A DNA stretch of 64,000 bases. Origin: Bordetella sp. 02P26C-1 (lineage in GTDB: Bacteria; Pseudomonadota; Gammaproteobacteria; Burkholderiales; Burkholderiaceae_B). The stretch spans positions 1 to 64,000 of the forward strand of contig NZ_WSJB01000002.1 of the NCBI RefSeq assembly GCF_009763255.1, in the 5' to 3' direction. Positions within the stretch are counted from its first letter, which is position 1; every line of letters starts with the position of its first letter. The position numbers and the translations under genes were made by a program. Positions 34,187 to 42,914 of the stretch are shown here, piece by piece. Under the pieces are notes generated by a model, which made no database searches, was not told where the DNA came from, and worked only from the letters and a program-made list of their open reading frames with translations.

Positions 34187-34954
34187 TCACTCGCGATACG
34201 AGCGATCGCGTCGATCGAGTAAGCGCAGCATCGCGGGCCATTCCATGACGCCGTATGGCCGCCTGGTTTCCGGGTGATAGAGGTAAGCCGTTTTTTTGAT
34301 CACTTCTTCCTTAGGGAAGTGCAGATCGGTATTGCAAGCCATCGCATCGACCTGGGCGCGGCAGGCCATTTCCAACCAATACATGGTGTTGAAAGCCTGC
34401 GGAATATCCGAGCATGCCACCAACAAGCCGTGATTGCGCAAGATCATCGCATCGCTGTCGCCGAGATCGTGGATCAAGCGGCCGCGTTCCTCGGTGTCGA
34501 TGGCGGGGCCCTCGTACTCGTGGTAAGCAATCGAGCCAAAGCGCATCGCTGTCTGCGTCAAGGGTAGCAATCCGCACTTCAATGCGGAGACCGCCATGCC
34601 CGCGCGCGAATGGGTGTGGATCACACATTCCACATCCGCGCGCGCGGCATGCACGGCGCTGTGTATGACATAGCCAGCCAAGTTCATCGTATATTGCTCG
34701 TGGGGATTGAGCAGTACGTCTCCCGCGAGATTGATCGTGATCAGGCTGGAAGCCGTAATCTCCTCGTACATGTATCCGTAGGGGTTGATTAACAGCCGAT
34801 CCTCGCCACCCGGCACGCGGGCGGTGATGTGGTTGTAGACCAAGTCGCTCATGCCGAACATCGGCATGAGGCGATAACACGCCGCGAGATTCACGCGCGC
34901 GTCCCACTCTGCCTCGGATACGACACTACGCACGTTCATTGTCAGAGCATTCAT
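34187..34954 (-). CDS. Class II aldolase/adducin-family protein
   Basis: Zinc-dependent class II aldolase fold in 255 aa. The metal site is seen in CVIHTHSRAGMAVSALKCG (HxH) and, further on, AMILRNHGLLVACSDIPQAFNTMYWLEMACRAQV (third His). The N-terminal FGMSDLVYNHITARVPGGEDRLLINPYGYMYEEITASSL is typical of the L-fuculose-phosphate aldolase / adducin group. The physiological reaction in this context is unknown; many Alcaligenaceae members act on, or decarboxylate, hydroxyl-carboxylates. It begins 21 bp after the stop of a Bug gene on the same strand, so the pair forms an operon. Confidence 0.88.
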   Translation of the reverse strand: MNALTMNVRSVVSEAEWDARVNLAACYRLMPMFGMSDLVYNHITARVPGGEDRLLINPYGYMYEEITASSLITINLAGDVLLNPHEQYTMNLAGYVIHSAVHAARADVECVIHTHSRAGMAVSALKCGLLPLTQTAMRFGSIAYHEYEGPAIDTEERGRLIHDLGDSDAMILRNHGLLVACSDIPQAFNTMYWLEMACRAQVDAMACNTDLHFPKEEVIKKTAYLYHPETRRPYGVMEWPAMLRLLDRRDRSYRE

Positions 34955-34975
34955 CAGTAACGACTCCCAGGAGGC

Positions 34976-35956
34976 CTACTTTTTTGCCACGCCTACGGCC
35001 TTGGCCGTATCGCCCCACAGTTGGTAGTTGTCTTCCACCATTTTCTGAAACGCCGCGCGCGAAGGACTGGTGACGACTTCGGAGCCTAATGCCTGGAGCT
35101 TCGCGCGGACTGCGGGGTCGTCCAGCGTGAGGTTCAGGTCCGCGTGAATCTGGTCCAGCACCGCGGCCGGCGTGCCTTTGGGCGCGAAAAATCCCAGCCA
35201 CGCACCGGCATTAAAGTCCGGGACACCCGACTCTTGGATGGTGGGTATCTCAGGCGCGAGTTTGGCGCGCTGATCGGTACTCACCGCGATGGCATTTAAA
35301 CGCCCCTCTTTGACATGCGGCGCCGTGGACACGAGGGTGTCGAACGTCAGATCCACATTGCCGCCGATGACGTCTGTCTGGGCCTGACTGCTGCCCTTAT
35401 AGGGAACGTGAACCATGGACGTGCCGGTCTTTTTCATCAGCATTTCCATGAGCAGATGACTTGTCGTGCCCAAACCGATACTGGCAAAGGTGAGACTGCC
35501 CGGATGGTTTTTCGCGTAACTGACGAGCTTATCAAAGGAGTCGAGACCTTTTTGCTTGTTGGTCACCAATAGATATGGCAACCAGGTTGTTTGGCCTATG
35601 TACTCGAAGTCCGTCAATGGGTCGTAATTGAGGTCGGCATACACAAAAGGATTGATGTTCATCGGCGCGGTGGCCGTCAACACCAAGGTGTGTCCGTCGG
35701 GTTTAGCACGCTTGACTTGGGCGGGCGCCAGACTGCCGCCTACGCCGGGTTTGTTCTCGACGATGACGGGCTGTTTCCACTTTGCGCTGAGCTTTTCTCC
35801 AATAATTCGAGCAACGGAATCCGTGGAGGTGCCAGGCGGAAAACCCACGACGATGGTGACGAGGCCAGAGGGGAACTGTGCCGCCGCGGCGTGACCAACC
35901 AGTGATAGTGTGCAAGCGAGCAGAGCCGCCCGCACTTGAGAGGTCCAAGTGCGCAC
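34976..35956 (-). CDS. Bug/TctC-family periplasmic binding protein (with class II aldolase)
   Basis: The 326-aa receptor starts with GTG, 7 bp after AGGAG. The signal peptide runs to about residue 26 (SLVGHAAAAQ). Family blocks: FPSGLVTIVVGFPPGTSTDSVARIIGEKLS, VENKPGVGGSLAPAQVKRAKPDGHTLVLTATAPMNINPFVYA, MVHVPYKGSSQAQTDVIGGNVDLTFDTLVS and KLAPEIPTIQESGVPDF. PPGTSTD replaces the more usual PGG-x-x-D loop, so the ligand contacts may differ from those of the other receptors here. It is transcribed away from the Bug gene at 36184 and probably delivers the aldolase's substrate. Confidence 0.92.
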   Translation of the reverse strand: MRTWTSQVRAALLACTLSLVGHAAAAQFPSGLVTIVVGFPPGTSTDSVARIIGEKLSAKWKQPVIVENKPGVGGSLAPAQVKRAKPDGHTLVLTATAPMNINPFVYADLNYDPLTDFEYIGQTTWLPYLLVTNKQKGLDSFDKLVSYAKNHPGSLTFASIGLGTTSHLLMEMLMKKTGTSMVHVPYKGSSQAQTDVIGGNVDLTFDTLVSTAPHVKEGRLNAIAVSTDQRAKLAPEIPTIQESGVPDFNAGAWLGFFAPKGTPAAVLDQIHADLNLTLDDPAVRAKLQALGSEVVTSPSRAAFQKMVEDNYQLWGDTAKAVGVAKK

Positions 35957-36183
35957 TGTTGTCTCCTAGTTGTTTTGTGTAGGGCATTCTCGCACCAGCC
36001 GACACGCGCGCCGTATTTACCAATTGCGAAGACCAGCTTTCGTCTCGCGAAAGACCAAGCCACGGATCAGCCCGTCCCCCTCAGGGTTTCCCACAGTGTT
36101 GGCGTCGAATTTGTGGGCATATCTTATTCGTAGGTTAATCATACAAACGAGATACACCTACAACGTGAAACAGGGGAACAACA

Positions 36184-37182
36184 ATGAAACGACGCAGTGC
36201 ACTAAAGCTCTTTGGATCCACGGCGGCGCTGGCCGTAGCACGGCCGGCATGGAGCCAGTCCGCCGCTCCCTATCCCAATCGTGCGATAAAGATCATCGTG
36301 TCTTCCACGCCGGGTAGCGCGACCGACGTCGCCGGGCGGCTGGTCGGAGACTTGCTCGCTGCGCGCTATGGGCAAAGCATCGTCATTGAAAACAAGCCGG
36401 GTGCGGGCGGCGTCATCGGTATGACGGCCGCCGCCGCAGCAACCCCGGACGGCTACACGATTACGACGGGCGGCTTGGGACATAACGTGCTGCCGCCGGT
36501 CACGTTGCGTGGTCTGCCAATCGACATCCCAAAGGCCTTGCTGCCTGTCGCGCAAGTGGCGGAGTTTGTCAATGTACTCGTCGTGCGTCCCGATCATCCC
36601 GCCAATAACGTGCAGGAGCTCATCGCCTACTTGAAAAACCGCCCCAATAAGGCCTTGTACGGCAGTAATGGTGTCGGCAGCTCATCGCAAATGACCTCGG
36701 AGCTCTTCGCTATTCAGGCGAAATTGCCGCTCGATCATGTGCCGTATAAAGGCGCAAGCGAGGCCTTGGTGGGTACTTCCATGGGCGACCTCGATCTCTG
36801 CTTCATGAACCTGCCGCCCACGTTGGCGATGGTACGCGCGGGCAAACTCAAGGCCCTGGCGGTGACGAGTTCCTATCGCGTGCGTCAGCTGCCCGATGTG
36901 CCGACGATGCAGGAACAAGGCATGTCCGACTTCGATGTGACGAGCTGGCTCGGCATGTACGTGCCGTCCAAAGTCGATCCCGCTATCGTCGCGCAGCTAT
37001 CGCGCGATATCGTGGAAGGGATGTCGACCCCGGAGCAACAAAACAAGCTCATTGCCGCGGGGCTGGAGCCCAAGCTGCGCGATGCCCAGGCGTTCCAGGC
37101 CTTTACCGCCAGCGAGTTGCAGCGCTGGGCGACGGTCGCCCAGGCCGCAAACATCGTCGTGGAGTACGGCGGTAAGAGCTAA
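36184..37182 (+). CDS. Bug/TctC-family periplasmic binding protein with Tat-like signal
   Basis: A 332-residue receptor starting MKRRSALKLFGSTAALAVARPAWSQS, where the twin Arg after a basic start suggests Tat export. The mature protein has YPNRAIKIIVSSTPGSATDVAGRLVGDLLAARYGQ, VIENKPGAGGVIGMTAAAAATPDGYTITTGGLGHNVLPPVTLRGLPIDIPKAL and DHVPYKGASEALVGTSMGDLDLCFMNLPP. It resembles the receptor encoded at 40320, which has the same Tat-like start, LPPxTLxGxPID and NLPP segments, so the two are closer to each other than to the rest. A weak 6-bp inverted repeat GTAGGT...ACCTAC lies at 36130-36161 in its promoter region. It is convergent with the aldehyde dehydrogenase gene, 6 bp apart. Confidence 0.92.
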   Translation: MKRRSALKLFGSTAALAVARPAWSQSAAPYPNRAIKIIVSSTPGSATDVAGRLVGDLLAARYGQSIVIENKPGAGGVIGMTAAAAATPDGYTITTGGLGHNVLPPVTLRGLPIDIPKALLPVAQVAEFVNVLVVRPDHPANNVQELIAYLKNRPNKALYGSNGVGSSSQMTSELFAIQAKLPLDHVPYKGASEALVGTSMGDLDLCFMNLPPTLAMVRAGKLKALAVTSSYRVRQLPDVPTMQEQGMSDFDVTSWLGMYVPSKVDPAIVAQLSRDIVEGMSTPEQQNKLIAAGLEPKLRDAQAFQAFTASELQRWATVAQAANIVVEYGGKS

Positions 37183-37188
37183 AGCCGA

Positions 37189-38619
37189 TCAGGCGGCGGT
37201 ATACGTCGTCTTGACCGTGGTGTAGAACTCCAGCGCATACTGGCCTTGCTCGCGCGGGCCATAGCTGGAGCCCTTGCGACCGCCAAACGGCGCGTGATAG
37301 TCAACGCCCGCGGTCGGGCAATTGATCATCACCATGCCTGCTTGCGATTCACGCTTGAAGTGCGCGGCGTGCTTGAGCGAGGTCGTGCAGATGCCTGAGG
37401 ACAGGCCGAACTCGGTATCGTTGGCGACTTCCAGGGCTTCTTCGTACGTGGCCACGGGAATGACGGCGGCGACCGGGCCAAAGATTTCCTCGCGGCAGAT
37501 GCGTTGAGCATTGTCGCAATCGACGAACAAGGCGGGGCGCATGAAGAAGCCTTCCGTGTCGGCCTTCACGCGATCGCCGCCATAGGCCAGTACCGCGCCT
37601 TCTTCTTTACCGATTTGGACATAGCGTTCGTTTTGCGCGAGCTGTTCTGCGTCCACGACAGGGCCGATATCGGTGCCGGCTTGCAAGGCATGGCCGATCT
37701 TGAGGCCTTCCAGGCGCTTTTTGACGGCTTCGACGAAACGCGGATAGATGCCGCGCTGAACGATCAGACGGCTCGACGCGGTGCAGCGCTGCCCGGTTTG
37801 GAAGTAGGCGCCGTTGACCGCGCATTCCACGGCCACGTCCAGGTCGGCGTCGTCCAGAATCACCAGCGGGTTCTTGCCGCCCATTTCCATCTGCACTTTC
37901 GCCAGGCGGCCGATTGCGGCTTCGGCGACGCGACGGCCGGTGCCGACAGACCCGGTAAAGCTGATCGCATCGACGCGGCGGTCTTGCAGCATCGCCTGAC
38001 CGACGACAGAGCCACGGCCCATCACGAGGTTGAACGTACCTTCCGGCAGGCCGGCGCGGCTGATGATCTCAGCCAGCGCCCAGGCACTGCCTGGTACGAG
38101 ATCGGCGGGCTTGAACACCACGGCATTGCCATAGGCCAGCGCGGGCGCGATTTTCCACGCCGGGATGGCGATGGGGAAGTTCCACGGTGCGATGATGCCG
38201 ACCACGCCGACCGGTTCACGGGTGATCTCGGGAACAATGCCCGCACGGTTGGCGGGAAGTAGTTGACCCGGCACGCGCACGGCTTCGCCAGCGAAGAACT
38301 TGAAAATCCCGGCCGCGCGATCCACCTCGCCGCGAGCATCAGCCAGGGTTTTACCTTCTTCACGCGCCAGCAGCGTCGCGAGCTCTTCTTTACGCGCGAG
38401 GATCTCGCTGCCAATCGCATCGAGCGCGTCGAATTTGCGTTGGCCGGTGGTATGCGCCCAAGTGTGGGCGGCGTCGCGCGCGGCGGCGATGGCTTCGGCC
38501 GTTTGCGTGGCGTCGGCTTGCGCGTATTGACCGACCACGTCAGACAAGTCGGAAGGGTTGATGTTGTCGCGATGCGTGGCGCCGCCTACCCAGCGGCCGC
38601 CAATAAAATTCTCATGCAT
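37189..38619 (-). CDS. NAD(P)-dependent aldehyde dehydrogenase
   Basis: ALDH-superfamily enzyme (476 aa) oxidising an aldehyde to its acid. Visible are APWNFPIAIPAWKIAPALAYGNAVVFKPADLVPGSA (cofactor binding, 145-179), FTGSVGTGRRVAEAA (221-235), the general base in QMEMGGKNP (Glu245) and the nucleophile in GQRCTASSR (Cys279). Closest groups by eye are aromatic and semialdehyde dehydrogenases of the vanillin/succinate-semialdehyde/2-oxoglutarate-semialdehyde type. It is last in the row dioxygenase alpha, Bug, ThDP decarboxylase, ALDH. Downstream of a benzoylformate-decarboxylase-like gene it would suit an aromatic aldehyde, but substrate choice is inferred. Confidence 0.92.
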   Translation of the reverse strand: MHENFIGGRWVGGATHRDNINPSDLSDVVGQYAQADATQTAEAIAAARDAAHTWAHTTGQRKFDALDAIGSEILARKEELATLLAREEGKTLADARGEVDRAAGIFKFFAGEAVRVPGQLLPANRAGIVPEITREPVGVVGIIAPWNFPIAIPAWKIAPALAYGNAVVFKPADLVPGSAWALAEIISRAGLPEGTFNLVMGRGSVVGQAMLQDRRVDAISFTGSVGTGRRVAEAAIGRLAKVQMEMGGKNPLVILDDADLDVAVECAVNGAYFQTGQRCTASSRLIVQRGIYPRFVEAVKKRLEGLKIGHALQAGTDIGPVVDAEQLAQNERYVQIGKEEGAVLAYGGDRVKADTEGFFMRPALFVDCDNAQRICREEIFGPVAAVIPVATYEEALEVANDTEFGLSSGICTTSLKHAAHFKRESQAGMVMINCPTAGVDYHAPFGGRKGSSYGPREQGQYALEFYTTVKTTYTAA

Positions 38620-38730
38620 GATGTCGTAACCAAGAAAACAGGGAAAGTTTGACGAAAACGGCAGCTCAGAAACGAGGCTGCCGGACAGGGGCTAACCTGC
38701 CGGCAGCATGGCCTCGGATCGCGCTGGTAT

Positions 38731-40323
38731 TCAGGGAAGTACAGCCTCGATCAAAAAAGGCGCTTGCTGAGCCAGTGCTGCCAGGTAAAGGCGACGCAGC
38801 TCGCTGGTTGTCGTTGCCTGCGCTGCAGGCACACCCAGTGAGCGTGACAATGATACCCAGTCCACGGCCGGATTAGACAGGTCCAACAGCGATTGCACAT
38901 CCGAGCGCTGCAGATGATGGCCGGTTCGCTTCATCTCGTTTTGCAGGATCTGATAGCGCCGGTTCGCCGCGATCACGACCACTACATTGGACCCTTCGCG
39001 CGCCATCGACCATAGTGCCTGAGCCGTATATAGAGCGCTGCCATCCGATTGCAGCGCCACCACTTTGCGCTCTGGGGCGGCGACGGAGGCACCGAAAGCC
39101 GCAGGCAAGCCTTGCCCGATCGCGCCGCCCGTCATGACGATCGTGCTGTGACGCGCGGCGCGACTAGCCAAGGCGTTGAAGGGAAAGCCCAGCGTGCCAC
39201 CTTCGACGGATACGATGGCGTGTTCGGGCAAGTGGGCCGCGATAATCTGCGCCGCAGTTTCTGCGGTCAGCGACTCCCCCAGATTTGCATCGATCACCGG
39301 CTCGGGTGTGGGTAAGCGAGCCGGTGCGAGCCCCAGGCTGTCGGCTAACTGCTCCAAGGCTTGCGCGCCGCCTTGGTTGGGTTCCGACACGGCGATCATG
39401 CGCGCGGGATCGCCCAATCGGCTGGGGTATCCCTCCGCGCCAAAGAACGCCACGGGCTGCAAGGCATCCACCAGCGCTACGCGATCGAACTGCAGCAGGT
39501 ACGGGTGCCCCTGTTCCGCGAGGTAGGAAAACCGCCTGATGGCAGGCAACCCGCCGCCATGTTCACTGCGCGCCGGGAAAGTCTCACCAATCAGCTCGAC
39601 GTTGGACAGCGTCGTGAATCGCGCGGCCTGGGTCAGCGCGGTTTCCGTCATGGCGCTGGCGCCCAGGAACATCAGGACTCGCTTGCCCTCGCGGATCGCG
39701 AAGGCCAGGGTGTCCAGGGCGGCGGCGTCATACCCCGCATCGCGTGGCTCGGCGAGTACGCGCAACGGCTCGAACGGCGCATCGCCTTGCTGCATATCCA
39801 TGGGCAGCACCAGGCTAGCGATGCCGCCACCCGGCGTCAGGACTTCACGCAGTGATGCTTGTGTCGCGTCCTGCAGACCGGCCATGCTGTTGCCACGCCA
39901 GACGCCGGCGGACACGGGCCGCGCCAGCGATTCGATGTCCGAGTTCAACGGCGGGTCCGCCTGCACGTGCCAGGACATATGCTCGCCGATCACGTTCAGG
40001 ATGCGCGAGCGCGCGCGTCTGGCGTTGTGCAGGTTGGCAATGGCATTGGCAAACCCGGGACCGAGGTGAGTCAAGGTCATTGCCGGCGTGCCGGAGATAC
40101 GGAAATAGCCGTCAGCGGCACCTGAACATACGCCTTCGAACACGCTCAGAATGGGCCGGACTTCGGGCACGGCATCCAAGGCGGCCACGAAGGGGAGCTC
40201 CGTGGTGCCGGGGTTGGCGAAGCACACGCGCAACCCGGAAGCCGCTGCCGAACGCAGCAACCATTGCGCCCCGTTTTGCGCGGCGGCGCTCCCGGCTTGC
40301 GAGCTTGTCGGGGTACCGGTCAT
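38731..40323 (-). CDS. ThDP-dependent enzyme, benzoylformate decarboxylase / acetolactate synthase-like
   Basis: The 530 residues show the three-domain ThDP decarboxylase fold. The N-terminal PYR domain has FANPGTTELPFVAALDAVPEVRPILSVFEGVCSGAADGYFRISG, with Glu63 as the cofactor-activating Glu. The C-terminal PP domain has MTGGAIGQGLPAAFGASVAAPERKVVALQSDGSALYTAQALWSMAREGSNVVVVIAANRRYQILQNE, where SDG...N is the Mg-ThDP motif in the form typical of benzoylformate-decarboxylase relatives. Annotated relatives are often called acetolactate synthase, but no regulatory subunit gene is here and the context is catabolic. Its ATG overlaps the stop of the preceding Bug gene (ATGA). Confidence 0.85.
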   Translation of the reverse strand: MTGTPTSSQAGSAAAQNGAQWLLRSAAASGLRVCFANPGTTELPFVAALDAVPEVRPILSVFEGVCSGAADGYFRISGTPAMTLTHLGPGFANAIANLHNARRARSRILNVIGEHMSWHVQADPPLNSDIESLARPVSAGVWRGNSMAGLQDATQASLREVLTPGGGIASLVLPMDMQQGDAPFEPLRVLAEPRDAGYDAAALDTLAFAIREGKRVLMFLGASAMTETALTQAARFTTLSNVELIGETFPARSEHGGGLPAIRRFSYLAEQGHPYLLQFDRVALVDALQPVAFFGAEGYPSRLGDPARMIAVSEPNQGGAQALEQLADSLGLAPARLPTPEPVIDANLGESLTAETAAQIIAAHLPEHAIVSVEGGTLGFPFNALASRAARHSTIVMTGGAIGQGLPAAFGASVAAPERKVVALQSDGSALYTAQALWSMAREGSNVVVVIAANRRYQILQNEMKRTGHHLQRSDVQSLLDLSNPAVDWVSLSRSLGVPAAQATTTSELRRLYLAALAQQAPFLIEAVLP

Positions 40324-41318
40324 GATCCGAAGTTCAGCGAGACGCCGGCATCGCGCGCAACCTTGCTCCAGCGTTCGAGCTCGGCGCGGTTAAGCTTGGC
40401 GAAATCCGCCATGGATGCCGGCTTGGGTTCGAAGCCCGCGCTCACGAGCGTATTCATCGGTCCGGCTTCGCTGACACCTTGCACAATGGCTTGCGACAGA
40501 CGCTGCACGATCTCGGGGTTCATGCCAGCGGGGCCATAAACGCCCAGCCAGCTGGTGACCGCGAAATCTTGCAGGCCGAGCTCTTGCAACGTCGGGACAT
40601 CGGGCAGCTCGCGGCTACGATAGGGGCTCGTCACGGCGATGGGCCGAACGACGCCTTTCTTGATCAGGGGCACCACAGGCGGCAGGTTGCTGAATGAAAA
40701 GTCCAGGTTGCCGTTGGCCACGTCGATCAACAGCTCTCCACTGCCTTTATAGGCGGCATGCAGGCACTTGATATCGGTGCGCATGCAGAAGAACTCAGTC
40801 GTCATGTGAGCCGATGCACCGGTTCCGTTCGAGCCATAGCTCAAACCCTTGTCACCATTGGCGCGTGCGCGGGCGAGCAGGTCGTCGACGCTGCGGATGT
40901 CCGAATTCGCGCCGACGACTAATACGTTAACGAACTCCGCCATCTGCGCGATGGGCGTGAGCGCGGTCGTATAGTCGATGGGGTAGCCTTTCAGCGTCGC
41001 CGGCGGCAGGACAATACCCCCCAGACCGTTGAGTAGCAGGGTATAGCCATCGGCAGGCGCACGCGCGACGGCCTGGCTGCCGATCAGGCCATTGGCGCCG
41101 GGACGGTTTTCGACCACGACCGGCTGGCCAAACTTCTTGGTAATGATTTCGCCGACCAGACGCCCAGCCAGATCGGTCACGCCGCCCGGTGGGTACGGCA
41201 CGATGAGACGGATAGGCTTATCCGGCCAAGCGGCATCGGCTGCGAAGGCGGCGGGGGAATGAACGGCGAGCGCGCACAGGCCCGCGCCGACTGCCCCGAG
41301 AAAGGCACGACGTTTCAT
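40320..41318 (-). CDS. Bug/TctC-family periplasmic binding protein (dioxygenase cluster)
   Basis: The Tat-like start MKRRAFLGAVGAGLCALAVHSPAAFAAD leads into WPDKPIRLIVPYPPGGVTDLAGRLVGEIITKKFGQPVVVENRPGANGLIG, a standard TctC core. The product is 332 aa. Additional blocks are YTLLLNGLGGIVLPPATLKGYPIDYTTALTPIAQ and LHAAYKGSGELLIDVANGNLDFSFSNLPPVVPLIKKG. The ATG at 41318 was chosen because the upstream extension lacks signal-peptide character. It is cotranscribed between the dioxygenase alpha gene and the ThDP enzyme gene, so its ligand is probably the aromatic acid degraded by this cluster. It is most similar to the receptor at 36184. Confidence 0.92.
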   Translation of the reverse strand: MKRRAFLGAVGAGLCALAVHSPAAFAADAAWPDKPIRLIVPYPPGGVTDLAGRLVGEIITKKFGQPVVVENRPGANGLIGSQAVARAPADGYTLLLNGLGGIVLPPATLKGYPIDYTTALTPIAQMAEFVNVLVVGANSDIRSVDDLLARARANGDKGLSYGSNGTGASAHMTTEFFCMRTDIKCLHAAYKGSGELLIDVANGNLDFSFSNLPPVVPLIKKGVVRPIAVTSPYRSRELPDVPTLQELGLQDFAVTSWLGVYGPAGMNPEIVQRLSQAIVQGVSEAGPMNTLVSAGFEPKPASMADFAKLNRAELERWSKVARDAGVSLNFGS

Positions 41319-41385
41319 GAGTGGACTCCAGGTATAACGGGGGCGCAATGCGCCCCGTTTCAAACGGATCTATCCGGTAGTGGTA

Positions 41386-42726
41386 TTAGCGTCCCTGCGG
41401 CATCAGCGCATCCCAGCTCAAGCCATTCATGAACTGAGCCCAGCGCCGGTAATAGGCGCGCGCGTTCTCTTCGGTGTACTCACCGTTTTCCACGCCACCT
41501 TGCAATTCTGGTACGGGGCGGGCATGACCCACACCCATTTGATAGTTGAAATACAGTTTGCGCGATTCGGTGCCCATGCAGGCTTCGGTGGCCCCGGTCC
41601 AGTTTTCCATATCGTCGGACTCGGTCATGCCGCCAGGGCCGGAATAGCGCAGGAAATAATGGCGCGCGGCGTCCTTGACGGCCTCGGGCGCGTCTTCGTC
41701 CACCAGATACATGCGCCACATTTCCATCTCAGTGGGGCTGATCGGATGGAACACCGCCAGCGTGCGAGGCTGACGTCCATGGAACGACATATTGGGGAAA
41801 ATCGTGCCCACGCTCAGTTGCACGCGCATTTGCGAGCCCAGGGTACGGACGCGCTTTTCGTGCACTTCCCGGTAATAGGCTTCGACCTCGGGGTAACGCG
41901 CGTACGTGGCCACATACGGAGGCTCTTCGTAATAGGGCAAGCGTCCTAGCAGACCATGGCCGAGTTCGGGAAAGCAGATGGCCGAACGCGTCACCGACGG
42001 GTCACGGCGCCCTTTACCGCCGCTAGGCCCAATGCCCACGAGATCGACCGACCGATGGCTGATATCGTGATAGAGATCGCCGATGAAGTTCTCGGGAGCG
42101 AACTTCCAGTTGCAGTTCACGCGCCATTTCTGCACGCCGCCGATGACGACGGAGCCGCCGGGGCTGCCATCGCGATGATCCAAGGCGGCATCGAGGTACA
42201 GACGCATACCGCCGAGGTATTCCTCGAACGGTGGCGCGTTCGGGTCCCACGTGGCAAAGATCGCACCCTTGTAATTGCATACCTGCGCCACCGTTTTCAG
42301 GCCCCAGGCTTTCTTGTCCAGTTCGCCTTTGTAATGCGTCGCATGGCCTGGCACACCCACCAGTTCGCCAGGACGTTCGACCAGCTTTCCGTCGGTCGAA
42401 AAGCTCCAGCCGTGGTAGGGGCAGGTGAACGTGCGATTGTTGCCATGGTCATAGCGGCACAGCTTCATGCCACGATGCGCGCAGCTATTGAGCATCACCT
42501 GAATGCGGCCCTGACGATCGCGCGTGAGGATCACCGATTCGCTGCCCATGCGCGAGACGAAATAATCGTCCGGCTTGGGCACCAGACTCTCGTGTCCTAC
42601 AAAAAGCCAGGCACGCGAAAAGATCTGCTCCATTTCGCGCTTGAAGATGTCGTCGTCAACGAAGATGGAACGGCTAACCATTCCTTCATCGGCGCGGACC
42701 AGGGTATCGATGCTACAGACAGACAT
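41386..42726 (-). CDS. Rieske aromatic-ring-hydroxylating dioxygenase, alpha subunit
   Basis: Catalytic subunit, 446 aa. The Rieske [2Fe-2S] ligands are C82-x-H84 and C102-x2-H105 (SCAHRGMKLC...FTCPYHGW). The mononuclear Fe(II) site is in ENFIGDLYHDISHRS, with H220 and H224 and the electron-bridging D217. A third ligand Asp is expected in the later TESDDMENW segment. Together with the beta subunit, ferredoxin and reductase encoded upstream, it forms a three-component dioxygenase that adds O2 to an aromatic ring. The ATG at 42726 follows GGGAACCCC; the frame extends upstream but starts poorly. It has its own 188-bp leader, with GTAC half-sites, separating it from the dehydrogenase gene. Confidence 0.95.
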   Translation of the reverse strand: MSVCSIDTLVRADEGMVSRSIFVDDDIFKREMEQIFSRAWLFVGHESLVPKPDDYFVSRMGSESVILTRDRQGRIQVMLNSCAHRGMKLCRYDHGNNRTFTCPYHGWSFSTDGKLVERPGELVGVPGHATHYKGELDKKAWGLKTVAQVCNYKGAIFATWDPNAPPFEEYLGGMRLYLDAALDHRDGSPGGSVVIGGVQKWRVNCNWKFAPENFIGDLYHDISHRSVDLVGIGPSGGKGRRDPSVTRSAICFPELGHGLLGRLPYYEEPPYVATYARYPEVEAYYREVHEKRVRTLGSQMRVQLSVGTIFPNMSFHGRQPRTLAVFHPISPTEMEMWRMYLVDEDAPEAVKDAARHYFLRYSGPGGMTESDDMENWTGATEACMGTESRKLYFNYQMGVGHARPVPELQGGVENGEYTEENARAYYRRWAQFMNGLSWDALMPQGR

Positions 42727-42812
42727 GGGGTTCCCGACACGATGCAATGGGGGCCTTGGAGGGCCATCCGTACTGCGGGCGCAACTCGATTCCGAGAGTG
42801 GCCCGAACATCA

Positions 42813-42827
42813 GTACGATAATAGTAC
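42813..42827. promoter_or_regulatory. Candidate FadR-type operator upstream of dioxygenase alpha gene
   Basis: GTAC-N7-GTAC, about 90 bp before the alpha-subunit ATG. The same GTAC half-sites, closer together, occur before the cluster's FadR-type regulator gene at 47260. The pairing suggests one regulator controls both, but the motif is short. Confidence 0.35.
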
Positions 42828-42914
42828 AAAGTTTTGAGATACATTGGGGGAAGTACCGATGTCATCCAATGCACTGCGCGCTCCGTCCCCCGGCGGAGCG
42901 CGTTTGGCGCGGCG

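Noticed and set aside
41956-42837. Plus-strand frame of about 293 codons opposite the Rieske alpha gene
   Set aside because: Antisense to a gene with full Rieske and iron-site motifs; no independent support.
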